A stretch of DNA of 32,392 nucleotides from an uncultured Alistipes sp. (GTDB lineage: Bacteria > Bacteroidota > Bacteroidia > Bacteroidales > Rikenellaceae): positions 1-32,392 of the forward strand of contig UQYM01000032.1 in NCBI GenBank assembly GCA_900545315.1, read 5' to 3'. The translations under genes were made by a program, and so were the position numbers. Positions 1-8,772 of the stretch are shown piece after piece. The stretch's first letter is position 1, and every line of letters starts with the position of its first letter. The notes beneath the pieces were generated by a model. It was given only the letters and a program-made list of their open reading frames with translations, had not been told where the DNA came from and searched no databases.

Positions 1-82
1 AACAGCCGACAAGCCACAATCCAAAGACACAGAGTCCAAACACCAGGCTCTTGTGGGTGATATGTCGTTTTAGGGTCTTCAT
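1..82 (-). CDS. N-terminus of a lipoprotein, probably TamA/TamL-type (cut by window edge)
   Basis: Only the first 27 codons lie in the window. They begin at an ATG that overlaps the stop of the upstream TamB gene in an ATGA arrangement, so translation is probably coupled. The peptide has a basic start (MKTLKRHITHK), a hydrophobic stretch and ends in LVGC, a lipobox with the acylated cysteine as residue 27. It is therefore an exported lipoprotein. The family cannot be read from 27 residues. In Bacteroidota, TamB is often encoded beside a lipidated TamA-like outer-membrane barrel protein (TamL), so that identity is inferred from position only. Any other lipoprotein is possible. Confidence 0.7.
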   Translation of the reverse strand, partial: MKTLKRHITHKSLVFGLCVFGLWLVGC

Positions 83-3000
83 TGCGGCAGCGGTTCGGAG
101 GATTGAACGGTGGGGGTATTGCGATTAGAGGATGATCCCTCTGTTTGTGGCCTGTTTGAAACGGATCTTTGTGGTTGCGGGTTGTTGTCAGAAGACTTCC
201 GAGTGGGATCGCCAGTCGATGTAGGCTCCGTTTTAATTGTAGCTTGCTCTTCCGGTTTTAATGCCGAACTATTTTCATAGGTACCGGTTTGCGTGACCGT
301 CTCATCGGATGTCTGTATGTCCAATTCCGTACTACCCTCTTCCAATCTGGTCAGCGAATCTGCCTCAAGAGAGCCTTTCAGAACGGAGTCTCGATTCTCA
401 GTCGAGGGTTGATTGTCAGCCTTGTTCTTCATAAATCGGAACAGGTCTGAGAGTTTCAGTAATTTTTTACGGATCACAAAGCCGACTCCGGTCTCAATTA
501 CCTCTCCCTCCAGAATACTTTCATAGTCCGTATGCCGGAACAATTTAATAAAAATGTTGTCACGCTTGGTCAGCATGTATTCTAACGAAATGTCGTCGAT
601 CAGATTTTCTTTGAGGTTTTCGGTTGGATCGGAATCAGTACTGAATTTCCCGCCAATCACTGCACGAACCCGATTGTTGAACAGACTTTTGGACATGGTG
701 TAGGAGTAGTCGGTGTACTGCTTCCCTCCGTTGGCCGTCTCATCGTAACTGTTGATACCGAAACTCAGGTCAACCCCTTTTAGACTGTTTTGAGCCCATT
801 GGTTCAGCTCTTTGGCAATCAACGTATTCAATGGGTTCGACGAATTGACTTTGGCCGTTGTGCCAGGACCGGTGTAGGTGTTGTATATCAGCAGACTCAT
901 GGCTTGGCTCGAACGCTGCTCCGCAGTTAGGGAGGCCAACTGATTCTGCATCGTCAGATTCTCCGGGGCCGAAAGATCAAAGGTGACCGCCATGTCGGAG
1001 AGTGTGTTGCGAATGTTGATGCTGACGTTGAACGTAACGGCCTGACTGGTCCCGCTGCCATCGGTCGTTACATTGGTCCGTATCTTGTCAATGGCGGTTA
1101 GGTTGAATGCAGGATCCATCATATCTCCGGTCCATTCGACATAACTACCTGACACGATGTCAAATTTCTTTTCGGAAATTACTGGCGGTTTGTAACGGAC
1201 AAACCCGCCGGAAACAATGTATTTTCCGGAAAAACGGCTATCACCTAACGGATTTAACGTGTAGGTCAGTGCTCCTCCTCCTTGCAACTGAACCCGATTT
1301 TCGCCATCGTCCGACAGATCGACGCCCAATTTGACCTGATTGTTGACATTGACGTTCATCAGAATGTCCATCCCATTCACGCACATCGGTTGAACGGTAT
1401 CGGTTGTCGTTTGGGCGGTGGTGTCTTTGAAGGAGACGAACGTAACGATATTCTGATTCTGTTGTTTTACGTCTAATGGGGCATCTTGCATGATGTAGCT
1501 GACATCGGTCCCTCCCAACAAACCGACAGATCCTCGGATATACAGATTGTCCAACGGACCTTTGACCCGTGTATTCAGGTCCATGTAGGCCTGCCCATAG
1601 ACCATTGTACGACGACTTTTGGCTACGTTGACCAATTGGAAGTCAGAGGCTGTTAGCGTTAAATCGGTGACAATGTTGGTCAAATCTTGCAGCGTTACGC
1701 TCCCGTTGATGTTCAGCGGTTGTTTGTTCGGGGCCAGGAGCTGAAAATTGTTAAAGTGTGCGCTGTTATTGTCGATGAGAATCGGGGTTGGAGAGAGCGA
1801 GAATGTTGTCCCGATCATGCCGACGTGAACGGTCGTCTGGTCAAATAACAAATTGCCGTTTAGGACAAGATGCTGTTTGTCTCCGGTAAAGTCCATTCCT
1901 CCCTTCAAGGAGCCATCAAGTCGGGCAACATCGGCCGACATGAAGCTATTGATCAGTTTCAGAGGCAATCCAGGTAGGTCGATTTTGGCTTCGAAAGGTC
2001 TGTTTTCAACCGAATCCACGATACCGCCTTTGGCGGCCAATATACGTGTGCTGTCAAGGGTCAAATCGGTTTGAAATTGTTGACTGATTCCCTGCTGCAT
2101 GGAATAGTCAAACCCCAAATTGATGGTACCGATACGTGAATTCTCATAAACCAGATTGGATAGGTTAAGCGAACCGTTTACATCCAAAGCGTGGTCACTG
2201 AAATTTTGTTCCTGCAAGGTGATCCTGGTGGAGAGGATTCCTTCCAGTGAGGTAGATGGCAGGAACAGTGCCAAAGTCTTGCCAATGTCGATACCCTGAA
2301 TGTCCAATGTGAGTGGACCGGATTCGGTCCGATTGTCCGTACTCAGCGATACATGTTGTGTATTGTGTGTAAGTCTGAAGTCTGCATGCAGATCGTGCCC
2401 CCAATGGTAGGCGATGTAATTATTGGGGTTAACCTGCCACGGTTCGGCACCGAAAATCGGCTTCTCAGGGAACATGCGAATGGTCAATGTGCTGTCCTCC
2501 ATTGTGCTTTTCAATCCGAAATGAAATCCGATTCGACCCGTACGGCCCTCTTGCAGACAATTCAAAATAGCTTCATTACCTTCGATGTGACCATACAGGG
2601 CAATCATGCCCAAACTATCGAGATTACCCGGATGGTTGGCCACCCGCAACAGATAGTTAAGGCGCTGTTGCTTCTGTCGTAAACCAAATGTTAATGTATC
2701 GAGCTGTATTTTACCGGCATCCAGTTGATTAATTACCATATTTACTTTGAATGGCAAGGAGTCCTGCAGAGATGCGTCCAGATCAAGATTTTTGAATTCG
2801 ATTCCTTTGAGTTTGAGGAAATTGTTCAGGATATTCTGATCTCCAGCTTGAGCTCGTAGCAAAAAGGACGGTAACTGTTGACTGATGCTGTCCATATAGA
2901 AGTTTTCGCTGCGCAGCATGGTAGCCATTGAGGCTGCTCCACGCGAAAAGCGTTTTCCTAAAGAGTCGATACCAGTCGGTGAGTCGAAGTTGAGCGTTAG

Positions 3001-5226
3001 ATCTCCAGACTTTAGGCCGACACGAGTATGAATGGGCGATGTAGTAAAACTTAAATTGAGCGGACGAATAGCATTCTTTTCCCAGCCATTCCAAAGAGTA
3101 ATGCTGTCTACTTGAAGCATGGCGGCGTAAGCGCTGTCGGCATCGGCTGAAGCGGATAGATTCAGGCAAAGCGTTCCTCCAATCGGTTCCTTGACCAAGT
3201 GCATCCGATCCAGATAACAACTGTCGATCTTGCCTTGAACCGATAGAGTTTGATGTGTTTTGGTCAATTTGCCATTCAGTTGCAAAGCCAATTGCAATAC
3301 CTCATTATGGCTGTCCAATAGCCCGTTGAGAAGTTGATTTTGAAGGGATAGTTGAACTCCCAGACCGTGGTAGGTAAACCCTCGATAGTCGAAACGGTCT
3401 ATATCGAGTCCAAAGTCAGTCGTTGTCTTTACGGAAAATGGGTCAAAGCCCTTCCCTTGCGCATGCAGGTTGAGGGTCAGGCGGCCTAAGGAATCCTGCG
3501 GTAGAAAATCTTTGATTGGGAAGTCTTGCGCGATGAGAGACAGCTTATATTGTTCAGATTTGGAATTCAGTCGGCCGTTGAGCCGTAAGGTTCCCGAATC
3601 GACAGCCACTGCAATGCGGGGAGCGTAGGTCCCTTGATGCAGGTCGATCGCTCCGCGTAGCCCAATGTGCTTGGGGATAACCAGTCTTTGGGGTGTAGTG
3701 CCATCCGACTGGAAAAGTCGGGTGAGAAAATCGGCATTGCTAAGTACCCCTTTCAGATCTATGTGGCCACTCAGGGCCTCAAAATTGGTGATCGATCTGA
3801 GTCGGCTGGTCACGGTAAAATGGCAGTGATACGGAATGTTTAAGCCCGTTTCTGAGATCAGCTCTCCTAATGTGCCGGATGTCTGATCATTAAAAACAAT
3901 GGTCTTGTTGGCAAACGTATGGCGTAATGACGGTGAATTGATGGCAAACCACGGCAATATCTCGTTGGGGGTGATCTGGGCATGCAAGGTTAAGTCAATC
4001 GGACTTGCTGGATCCATCTGTAAGGCAGTGGTACCGGCTTGCAGATCGACTTGGATGGCAGATTTGGGTGTTTGGAGATCAAAGTTTTGCAAATAGATAG
4101 CGCTGCTATCCATACCGAATCTGCCGCTGAGGTGTGCGATATGGATACCGCTGCGTTCGATCAGGGAGAGTAGATTCACCCGACCGCGTATGGTGCTACC
4201 ACGGTTATACAGTGAATCCATTTGCAAATTAAGATCCGTCAAGGCGATGTATGCCGGATCGAAACCGGCTTGTGGTGTCGTGCCCTTTTGTCCGTAGGTT
4301 GCTGCATTCCCTTGCAATGCGATGTGATTCACCTCAATGGTCCAGGGAGGCGTCACGGTGTCATTGGTATGGTTGGTCTCTGCGAGTTCGGTTGAATCTC
4401 CCGCTGAACGGGTTGCGTGTGGAGCATTTAGTGCTTTTGTTGATGAGGTATCTGAGGAGGTTGTTGTGTTTGGCGACGTACCTGCAGAGGTGGATGATGT
4501 CGCATCGGAGCTATCGGTTAAATAACTGTATTGTCCTTGTTGCAGTTCGATTGCTGCTACCTCAACTTGCTGTTTCCCTAAATCCACGCTGGCATGGTCA
4601 ACGGTTCCCAATAAGAGTCGCACATCGAGAAATGTGGGATCAGGTGCAGTCTCCATGCTGTAGTGAATGTTGTTGAGGCGGAGCTGTTCGGCCAAAATGG
4701 TCCAGGGCATGGAGGTGGTAGTGTCCGATGGAACTGTTGTGCTGGGACCGATCGAAAGATGTACTGTGCCATCGGTTAGTTCAACGGTACGGAGGTCGGC
4801 TACATGCTGTTTCAAGTCGATACCATTGGTACGTAACCTCAGCATGCCGATACGGGCTAGCAGCGTTAAATTGGAGGTGGTATCCGTATAATGAACAACC
4901 GTGTGATCAAGTGCAAAGTTGCGGATATGAACCTGCTGGTTAATTAAAGGCCACAATGCAATGTTGAGCCGCAGTTGATCGCAATAGAGTAAGGTGTCTG
5001 CTTCTTGCTCTACAAACACGCGATCGATAGCCAAATTTAACGGGAAAGCCAACCGGATGTAGCCGATAGACAGTTTCATGTCGGTGTGTGTCGAAACATA
5101 ATTTTCGACTTTGTCCCGAATGAAATTTTGTACAAAAGGAATGTACAGTAGAGTCGGTACTAAGATCAGCACGATCAAGAGGTAGAGAAAACCTCTTAAT
5201 AGATATTTGAAGATCTTTTTTACCAT
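79..5226 (-). CDS. tamB: TamB-like inner-membrane protein (DUF490, AsmA-like bridge)
   Basis: This very large 1,715-residue protein has one N-terminal membrane anchor (about residues 7-32) followed by a long beta-rich periplasmic region. Its C-terminal part has the DUF490/TamB signature: SGGFVRYKPPVISEKKFDI, then SYVEWTGDMMDPAFNL, and near the end LEYMLTKRDNIFIKLFRHTD. TamB proteins span the periplasm and work with an outer-membrane TamA/BamA-like partner in protein insertion or phospholipid transport; this is family knowledge. Residues about 238-292 form a Ser/Thr-rich low-complexity insert. Residues about 1603-1715 form a polar tail beyond the conserved end. The stop overlaps the start of the next minus-strand gene. 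A weak promoter-like box (TCACTTTG) lies at 5273-5280. Confidence 0.9.
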   Translation of the reverse strand: MVKKIFKYLLRGFLYLLIVLILVPTLLYIPFVQNFIRDKVENYVSTHTDMKLSIGYIRLAFPLNLAIDRVFVEQEADTLLYCDQLRLNIALWPLINQQVHIRNFALDHTVVHYTDTTSNLTLLARIGMLRLRTNGIDLKQHVADLRTVELTDGTVHLSIGPSTTVPSDTTTSMPWTILAEQLRLNNIHYSMETAPDPTFLDVRLLLGTVDHASVDLGKQQVEVAAIELQQGQYSYLTDSSDATSSTSAGTSPNTTTSSDTSSTKALNAPHATRSAGDSTELAETNHTNDTVTPPWTIEVNHIALQGNAATYGQKGTTPQAGFDPAYIALTDLNLQMDSLYNRGSTIRGRVNLLSLIERSGIHIAHLSGRFGMDSSAIYLQNFDLQTPKSAIQVDLQAGTTALQMDPASPIDLTLHAQITPNEILPWFAINSPSLRHTFANKTIVFNDQTSGTLGELISETGLNIPYHCHFTVTSRLRSITNFEALSGHIDLKGVLSNADFLTRLFQSDGTTPQRLVIPKHIGLRGAIDLHQGTYAPRIAVAVDSGTLRLNGRLNSKSEQYKLSLIAQDFPIKDFLPQDSLGRLTLNLHAQGKGFDPFSVKTTTDFGLDIDRFDYRGFTYHGLGVQLSLQNQLLNGLLDSHNEVLQLALQLNGKLTKTHQTLSVQGKIDSCYLDRMHLVKEPIGGTLCLNLSASADADSAYAAMLQVDSITLWNGWEKNAIRPLNLSFTTSPIHTRVGLKSGDLTLNFDSPTGIDSLGKRFSRGAASMATMLRSENFYMDSISQQLPSFLLRAQAGDQNILNNFLKLKGIEFKNLDLDASLQDSLPFKVNMVINQLDAGKIQLDTLTFGLRQKQQRLNYLLRVANHPGNLDSLGMIALYGHIEGNEAILNCLQEGRTGRIGFHFGLKSTMEDSTLTIRMFPEKPIFGAEPWQVNPNNYIAYHWGHDLHADFRLTHNTQHVSLSTDNRTESGPLTLDIQGIDIGKTLALFLPSTSLEGILSTRITLQEQNFSDHALDVNGSLNLSNLVYENSRIGTINLGFDYSMQQGISQQFQTDLTLDSTRILAAKGGIVDSVENRPFEAKIDLPGLPLKLINSFMSADVARLDGSLKGGMDFTGDKQHLVLNGNLLFDQTTVHVGMIGTTFSLSPTPILIDNNSAHFNNFQLLAPNKQPLNINGSVTLQDLTNIVTDLTLTASDFQLVNVAKSRRTMVYGQAYMDLNTRVKGPLDNLYIRGSVGLLGGTDVSYIMQDAPLDVKQQNQNIVTFVSFKDTTAQTTTDTVQPMCVNGMDILMNVNVNNQVKLGVDLSDDGENRVQLQGGGALTYTLNPLGDSRFSGKYIVSGGFVRYKPPVISEKKFDIVSGSYVEWTGDMMDPAFNLTAIDKIRTNVTTDGSGTSQAVTFNVSINIRNTLSDMAVTFDLSAPENLTMQNQLASLTAEQRSSQAMSLLIYNTYTGPGTTAKVNSSNPLNTLIAKELNQWAQNSLKGVDLSFGINSYDETANGGKQYTDYSYTMSKSLFNNRVRAVIGGKFSTDSDPTENLKENLIDDISLEYMLTKRDNIFIKLFRHTDYESILEGEVIETGVGFVIRKKLLKLSDLFRFMKNKADNQPSTENRDSVLKGSLEADSLTRLEEGSTELDIQTSDETVTQTGTYENSSALKPEEQATIKTEPTSTGDPTRKSSDNNPQPQRSVSNRPQTEGSSSNRNTPTVQSSEPLPQ

Positions 5227-5493
5227 CTGTTTCGGGGTTTCGGTCGAGGAAAGTGTACCGCTAATTTTACGCCAAAGTGAAAATATCGGTCACTTTTTAA
5301 TCAGAAATCGTGATTCGTGGTCACTGTGCCGACGAAAGAAGCCGTATGAACAGTTATTATGTTCCCTTATTTCATGAAAGACTTCTTGGATCTATTCTGA
5401 TTGTCTCTTCTTTTTTTGTGGTGTGGACCTGTTGGAGCCCTTTGCTACCTTTTGCTTTCTTCTACATAGTTTCCACTCCTACCCTATTTCAAT
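5227..5493. other. Non-coding stretch upstream of tamB
   Basis: No convincing gene is present. On the minus strand TCACTTTG (5273-5280) is one base off the Bacteroidota -7 box TAnnTTTG and is correctly placed to serve tamB, but I see no good -33 element. A 61-codon plus-strand frame at 5310-5495 has no recognisable family and no promoter, so I leave it out. Confidence 0.4.
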
Positions 5494-5530
5494 AAAAAAA
5501 CTTCCGGCCCCGAACTGAGAGGACCGGAAG
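5494..5530 (-). terminator. Intrinsic terminator of the cydAB operon
   Basis: On the minus strand CTTCCGG (5524-5530) pairs with CCGGAAG (5501-5507) and is followed by seven T residues (5500-5494). It starts 30 bases after the cydB stop. Confidence 0.85.
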
Positions 5531-5559
5531 TCTTATCGGGGAAGTAGGTTTATAAAGAA

Positions 5560-6708
5560 TCAATAGAGGTGCTCTTCGCTTTTGATCTCTTGACGGGAGA
5601 TCGGTTTGCGGTTCATGGCACGCCAAGCATACCAAATATAGGCCACCACAAAAGGTATCAACAACGAAACAATACTCATTGCCTTAAGCGTGAACAGGCT
5701 TGATGAGCTGTTGTAAATGGTCAGTGAACTCTGCATGTCGGCTAAGGATGGATAGTAAGCCGTATTGTTATATCCAGCCAATAACAGCAGGGAGAGTACG
5801 GTTACGACGGTTCCGATGCCGCTGAACCAGATGCTGTGGCGAGAACCTTTGAAGATGGCTGTGCCCATCCCCCACAATACGGCGACAATGCCGAGCAATA
5901 GCAAAACCATAATTACGGGCATGTCAAGCAGGTTGTGCAGGTATTTGAGTGGTTCGATCGAAATCACTCCGGTAGCCGGATCGACTGCCCAACCGTTTGC
6001 CCCGAGCAAGCTGATCAGGAAGGTCAGGAAGCAGATCAGGAAGGGTCCCGCATTGTACACCAAATGTTTGCGGGAGCGCATGGCAATCGTTTCGTCGTCG
6101 ATGTTGTTCAAAAAGTATTGCAGTCCTAAAATGCGGGAGAGAAACAGTACGGCGAGTCCGAGTGCCCAGTTGCGATAATCGGTCAGAGCCTCCAGTCCGC
6201 GCCAAGGTGTAGTCCATTGCGAGATGGTATTCACTCCGGAGATGTTACCCAGATTCATACGATCTACAGTGAAGTTCGCTCCGGTAAACAGGGTCCCGAC
6301 CGCTGCTCCCAGCAAGAAGGTGCCGGCAATACCGTTGATTACCAAAAAAGCATTGTAGCTCTTTTCTCCGAGAAAATTATTGGGTTTGCGACGAAATTCG
6401 TAGGCAACGGCTTGAATGACAAATACCAGCAGGATCAACATCCATACATAGAATGCGCCGCCAAAACTGGTGCTGTAAAATAGTGGAAATGAGGCGAAAA
6501 ATGCGCCGCCGAATGTAACCAATGTGGTGAAAGTGAACTCCCATTTGCGGCCCAGAGAGTTGACAATCATATTGCGTTCCTCTTCGGTTTTGCCGATGGT
6601 GTAGAGCAGCCCTTGACCGCCTTGCACAAAGAGTAGAAAAACCAACAATGCTCCCAGCAGACTGATCAGAAACCACCAATAGTGTTGCAAAAATACGTAG
6701 GTATCCAT
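5560..6708 (-). CDS. cydB: Cytochrome bd ubiquinol oxidase subunit II
   Basis: CydB (382 residues) is the second large membrane subunit of cytochrome bd oxidase, which oxidises quinol and reduces oxygen to water at high affinity. The N-terminus (LLVFLLFVQGGQGLLYTIGK) and the AYEFRRKPNN segment after the third helix are typical of the family. About eight or nine hydrophobic helices cover the protein, and a short charged C-terminus follows. The gene lies 30 bases downstream of cydA on the same strand and is followed by a strong terminator, so it is the last gene of a DUF4492-cydA-cydB operon. In Bacteroidales this oxidase allows nanaerobic respiration and oxygen scavenging. Confidence 0.95.
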   Translation of the reverse strand: MDTYVFLQHYWWFLISLLGALLVFLLFVQGGQGLLYTIGKTEEERNMIVNSLGRKWEFTFTTLVTFGGAFFASFPLFYSTSFGGAFYVWMLILLVFVIQAVAYEFRRKPNNFLGEKSYNAFLVINGIAGTFLLGAAVGTLFTGANFTVDRMNLGNISGVNTISQWTTPWRGLEALTDYRNWALGLAVLFLSRILGLQYFLNNIDDETIAMRSRKHLVYNAGPFLICFLTFLISLLGANGWAVDPATGVISIEPLKYLHNLLDMPVIMVLLLLGIVAVLWGMGTAIFKGSRHSIWFSGIGTVVTVLSLLLLAGYNNTAYYPSLADMQSSLTIYNSSSSLFTLKAMSIVSLLIPFVVAYIWYAWRAMNRKPISRQEIKSEEHLY

Positions 6709-6738
6709 AGTGATAGATTATTCTTCCGGTTTGACAGA

Positions 6739-8346
6739 TTATGCTTTGTTTGTCGAATCCTCAACGAGCGTTGGTTCATCTTTGGGTCCCAGTTTGATCT
6801 GCTTGAACATGATCATCAGCTCAGCGATCAGTAAGGTGGTAAAGAGAGCTACAAAGATGAAGAAGGTTACCATGACGGACGAGGCGTCGATCCGGGATAC
6901 GGCAGCCACGGTGGGCAGCAGATCTTGAATGGTCCACGGCTGACGTCCCATCTCAGCCACAATCCAACCCGACACAGAGGCAATATATGCCAACGGGATC
7001 ATCCAGACCATGGCGTGTTGCATCCAGCGATGTTTGGTGAGCGTATTCCGATACACCATCACCAGCGCTACAATAAAGAGCAGCAGGAACAGGCAGCCCA
7101 GTCCGACCATCACCCGGAAAGAGTAAAATACGAGAGGTACATTAGGAATAGTATCGGTCGGTGAACTCAGATAACCGTATCCGAAATATTTGAAGTGGTC
7201 CGCCAAAAAGGCTTTCCCCTGCGGTGTGTCGGGGTTAAATAGAGCGCTGACGCGTGCAATTTCTGCAGAGTCGTTCGCTTTGAGTGCCTGGTGGTAACAC
7301 TCCAGTTCCGCAATGGCTACCCTGCCCCGATCCATTTTCTCCTGGGTGGAGAGGATACCCTCCTGTTCATTGCCGTTAATCAGATCGTTGATGCCCGCTA
7401 CATAGGCTTCACTGTCGTGGAAACCGATGATGGATAATAGCTTGGGTATGTCAACTTTGAAATAGAAGGCATCCTCGTTGGACGTACGCTCGGCTTCGGG
7501 CTTCAACACTCCGATAACGGTCAGGTCAGCTCCTTTGCTGCCATCGTAAAGAGCCTCCATGGCGGCCAGTTTCATTGGTTGGGTTTTGGCAATTTGTACT
7601 CCGGAACCGTCTCCTGAATAGAGGAGAGCCAATGAGCAGACTAATCCGAAGATGCTGGCCACTTTGATGCTTTTCATGGCCATCTGCTCCTCGCGTTTGC
7701 GTAGCAGATACCAGGCACTGATGCCCACTACAACAATTGCTGCGAGAACGTAACCTGACGTTACCGTGTGGAAGAATTTGTTCAGGGCCACGGGCGACAG
7801 CAGTACATCCCAGAATGAGGTCATCTCGTTGCGGGCTGTTTCGATGTTGAAGGTCATGCCGACCGGATATTGCATCCAGGCATTGGCCACCAGAATCCAT
7901 AGAGCGGAGAGATTGGCTCCAATAGCGGTCAACCAAGTCGATGCCAAGTGAAATCCTTTCGACACCTTGTTCCATCCGAAAAACATGATCGCGATGAAGG
8001 TACTCTCCATAAAGAAGGCCATAATACCCTCAATGGCCAGTGGGGCGCCAAAAATATCACCGACAAAGTGTGAATAGTTGGACCAGTTGGTGCCGAATTC
8101 GAATTCGAGGATGATGCCTGTGGCGACGCCGATTGCGAAGTTGATTCCGAAGATCCGCATCCAAAACTTGACGGTGCGTTTCCAAAATTCGTTGCCGGTG
8201 CGGTAGTAGATGGTCTCCATGATGGCGCAGATGAAGCCCAGACCCAAGGTCAAAGGCACAAACAGCCAGTGATAGATGGCTGTCATGGCGAACTGCGCAC
8301 GCGACCAATCGACCACATGCATCCAATCGGTAGCTGATAGTATCAT
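6739..8346 (-). CDS. cydA: Cytochrome bd ubiquinol oxidase subunit I
   Basis: CydA (535 residues) carries hemes b558, b595 and d and the quinol site. Conserved residues are in place. His26 in AIYHWLFVPLTLG matches E. coli His19. EFEFGTNWS starts at residue 81, with Glu81 matching E. coli Glu99. His193 in FFHTVTSGY matches His186, and Met413 in FRVMVGLG matches Met393. The periplasmic Q-loop begins near residue 246 and retains the KLAAMEA motif (Lys259, Glu264). GRQPW (468-472) is also conserved. The 98-base gap to the upstream DUF4492 gene shows no clear promoter, so cydA is probably transcribed from the promoter at 8694-8724. Confidence 0.96.
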   Translation of the reverse strand: MILSATDWMHVVDWSRAQFAMTAIYHWLFVPLTLGLGFICAIMETIYYRTGNEFWKRTVKFWMRIFGINFAIGVATGIILEFEFGTNWSNYSHFVGDIFGAPLAIEGIMAFFMESTFIAIMFFGWNKVSKGFHLASTWLTAIGANLSALWILVANAWMQYPVGMTFNIETARNEMTSFWDVLLSPVALNKFFHTVTSGYVLAAIVVVGISAWYLLRKREEQMAMKSIKVASIFGLVCSLALLYSGDGSGVQIAKTQPMKLAAMEALYDGSKGADLTVIGVLKPEAERTSNEDAFYFKVDIPKLLSIIGFHDSEAYVAGINDLINGNEQEGILSTQEKMDRGRVAIAELECYHQALKANDSAEIARVSALFNPDTPQGKAFLADHFKYFGYGYLSSPTDTIPNVPLVFYSFRVMVGLGCLFLLLFIVALVMVYRNTLTKHRWMQHAMVWMIPLAYIASVSGWIVAEMGRQPWTIQDLLPTVAAVSRIDASSVMVTFFIFVALFTTLLIAELMIMFKQIKLGPKDEPTLVEDSTNKA

Positions 8347-8444
8347 AACAAAACTGTTTTAATGTGCATTTGGAGTTATTTGCGTTTGCGAGTAATCAAA
8401 ATAGTATTTTCCGGTTTTGAATTGGGATGGATCGTGAAGTTCCT

Positions 8445-8666
8445 TTAGGGCTTTATCTCAATAAAATTGCTGCGAACATATTCGCCCTTTTCCCGATTGC
8501 TATCCATGTGGCTGAACGGATTGGGGAAAAAGATCAGCCTCAAGATGACAAACATGATAAAGATCTTGATCAAGATAATGGCCCATAGGGTTTTACCCAA
8601 GGTCATATTACGAAATCCATCCGCATAGAAACGGTATACGTTATATAATCCTTTTGGGAGTGTCAT
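8445..8666 (-). CDS. DUF4492 small membrane protein, cytochrome bd-associated
   Basis: This is a 73-residue protein starting MTLPKGLYNVYRFYADGFRN. It has one transmembrane helix (about residues 26-45, TLWAIILIKIFIMFVILRLI) followed by FFPNPF and a charged tail. This matches DUF4492, a family found almost only directly upstream of cydAB in Bacteroidota. Its role is unproven; a small accessory or assembly subunit comparable to CydX is an inference from size, topology and position. I chose the ATG at 8666 because it begins the conserved domain and lies about 27 bases downstream of a consensus -7 box. The longer frame back to 8756 would run through that promoter. Confidence 0.85.
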   Translation of the reverse strand: MTLPKGLYNVYRFYADGFRNMTLGKTLWAIILIKIFIMFVILRLIFFPNPFSHMDSNREKGEYVRSNFIEIKP

Positions 8667-8693
8667 GGTTAATGTGAGTAGATTCCTAACACT

Positions 8694-8724
8694 CAAAGAT
8701 AGAAACTTCGGGGTGATTTCCAAA
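8694..8724 (-). promoter_or_regulatory. Consensus promoter for DUF4492-cydA-cydB
   Basis: On the minus strand TTTG (8724-8721), a 19-base spacer and TATCTTTG (8701-8694) match the Bacteroidota primary-sigma consensus TTTG-N19/21-TAnnTTTG exactly. Confidence 0.75.
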
Positions 8725-8743
8725 CAAATCGTCGTCGAATGCT

Positions 8744-8751
8744 TATCTTTG
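8744..8751 (+). promoter_or_regulatory. -7 box for the HAD hydrolase gene
   Basis: TATCTTTG matches the -7 consensus and lies 21 bases before the ATG at 8773. No good -33 TTTG is seen at the right distance. The divergent cyd promoter lies only about 20 bases away, so the two share one short control region. Confidence 0.5.
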
Positions 8752-8772
8752 ATCATTCAAAAGGCATAGATT

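Noticed and set aside
5310..5495. 61-codon plus-strand frame with a hydrophobic C-terminal half
   Set aside because: It lies in the tamB upstream region, ends at the cydB terminator and has no recognisable start signals or family.
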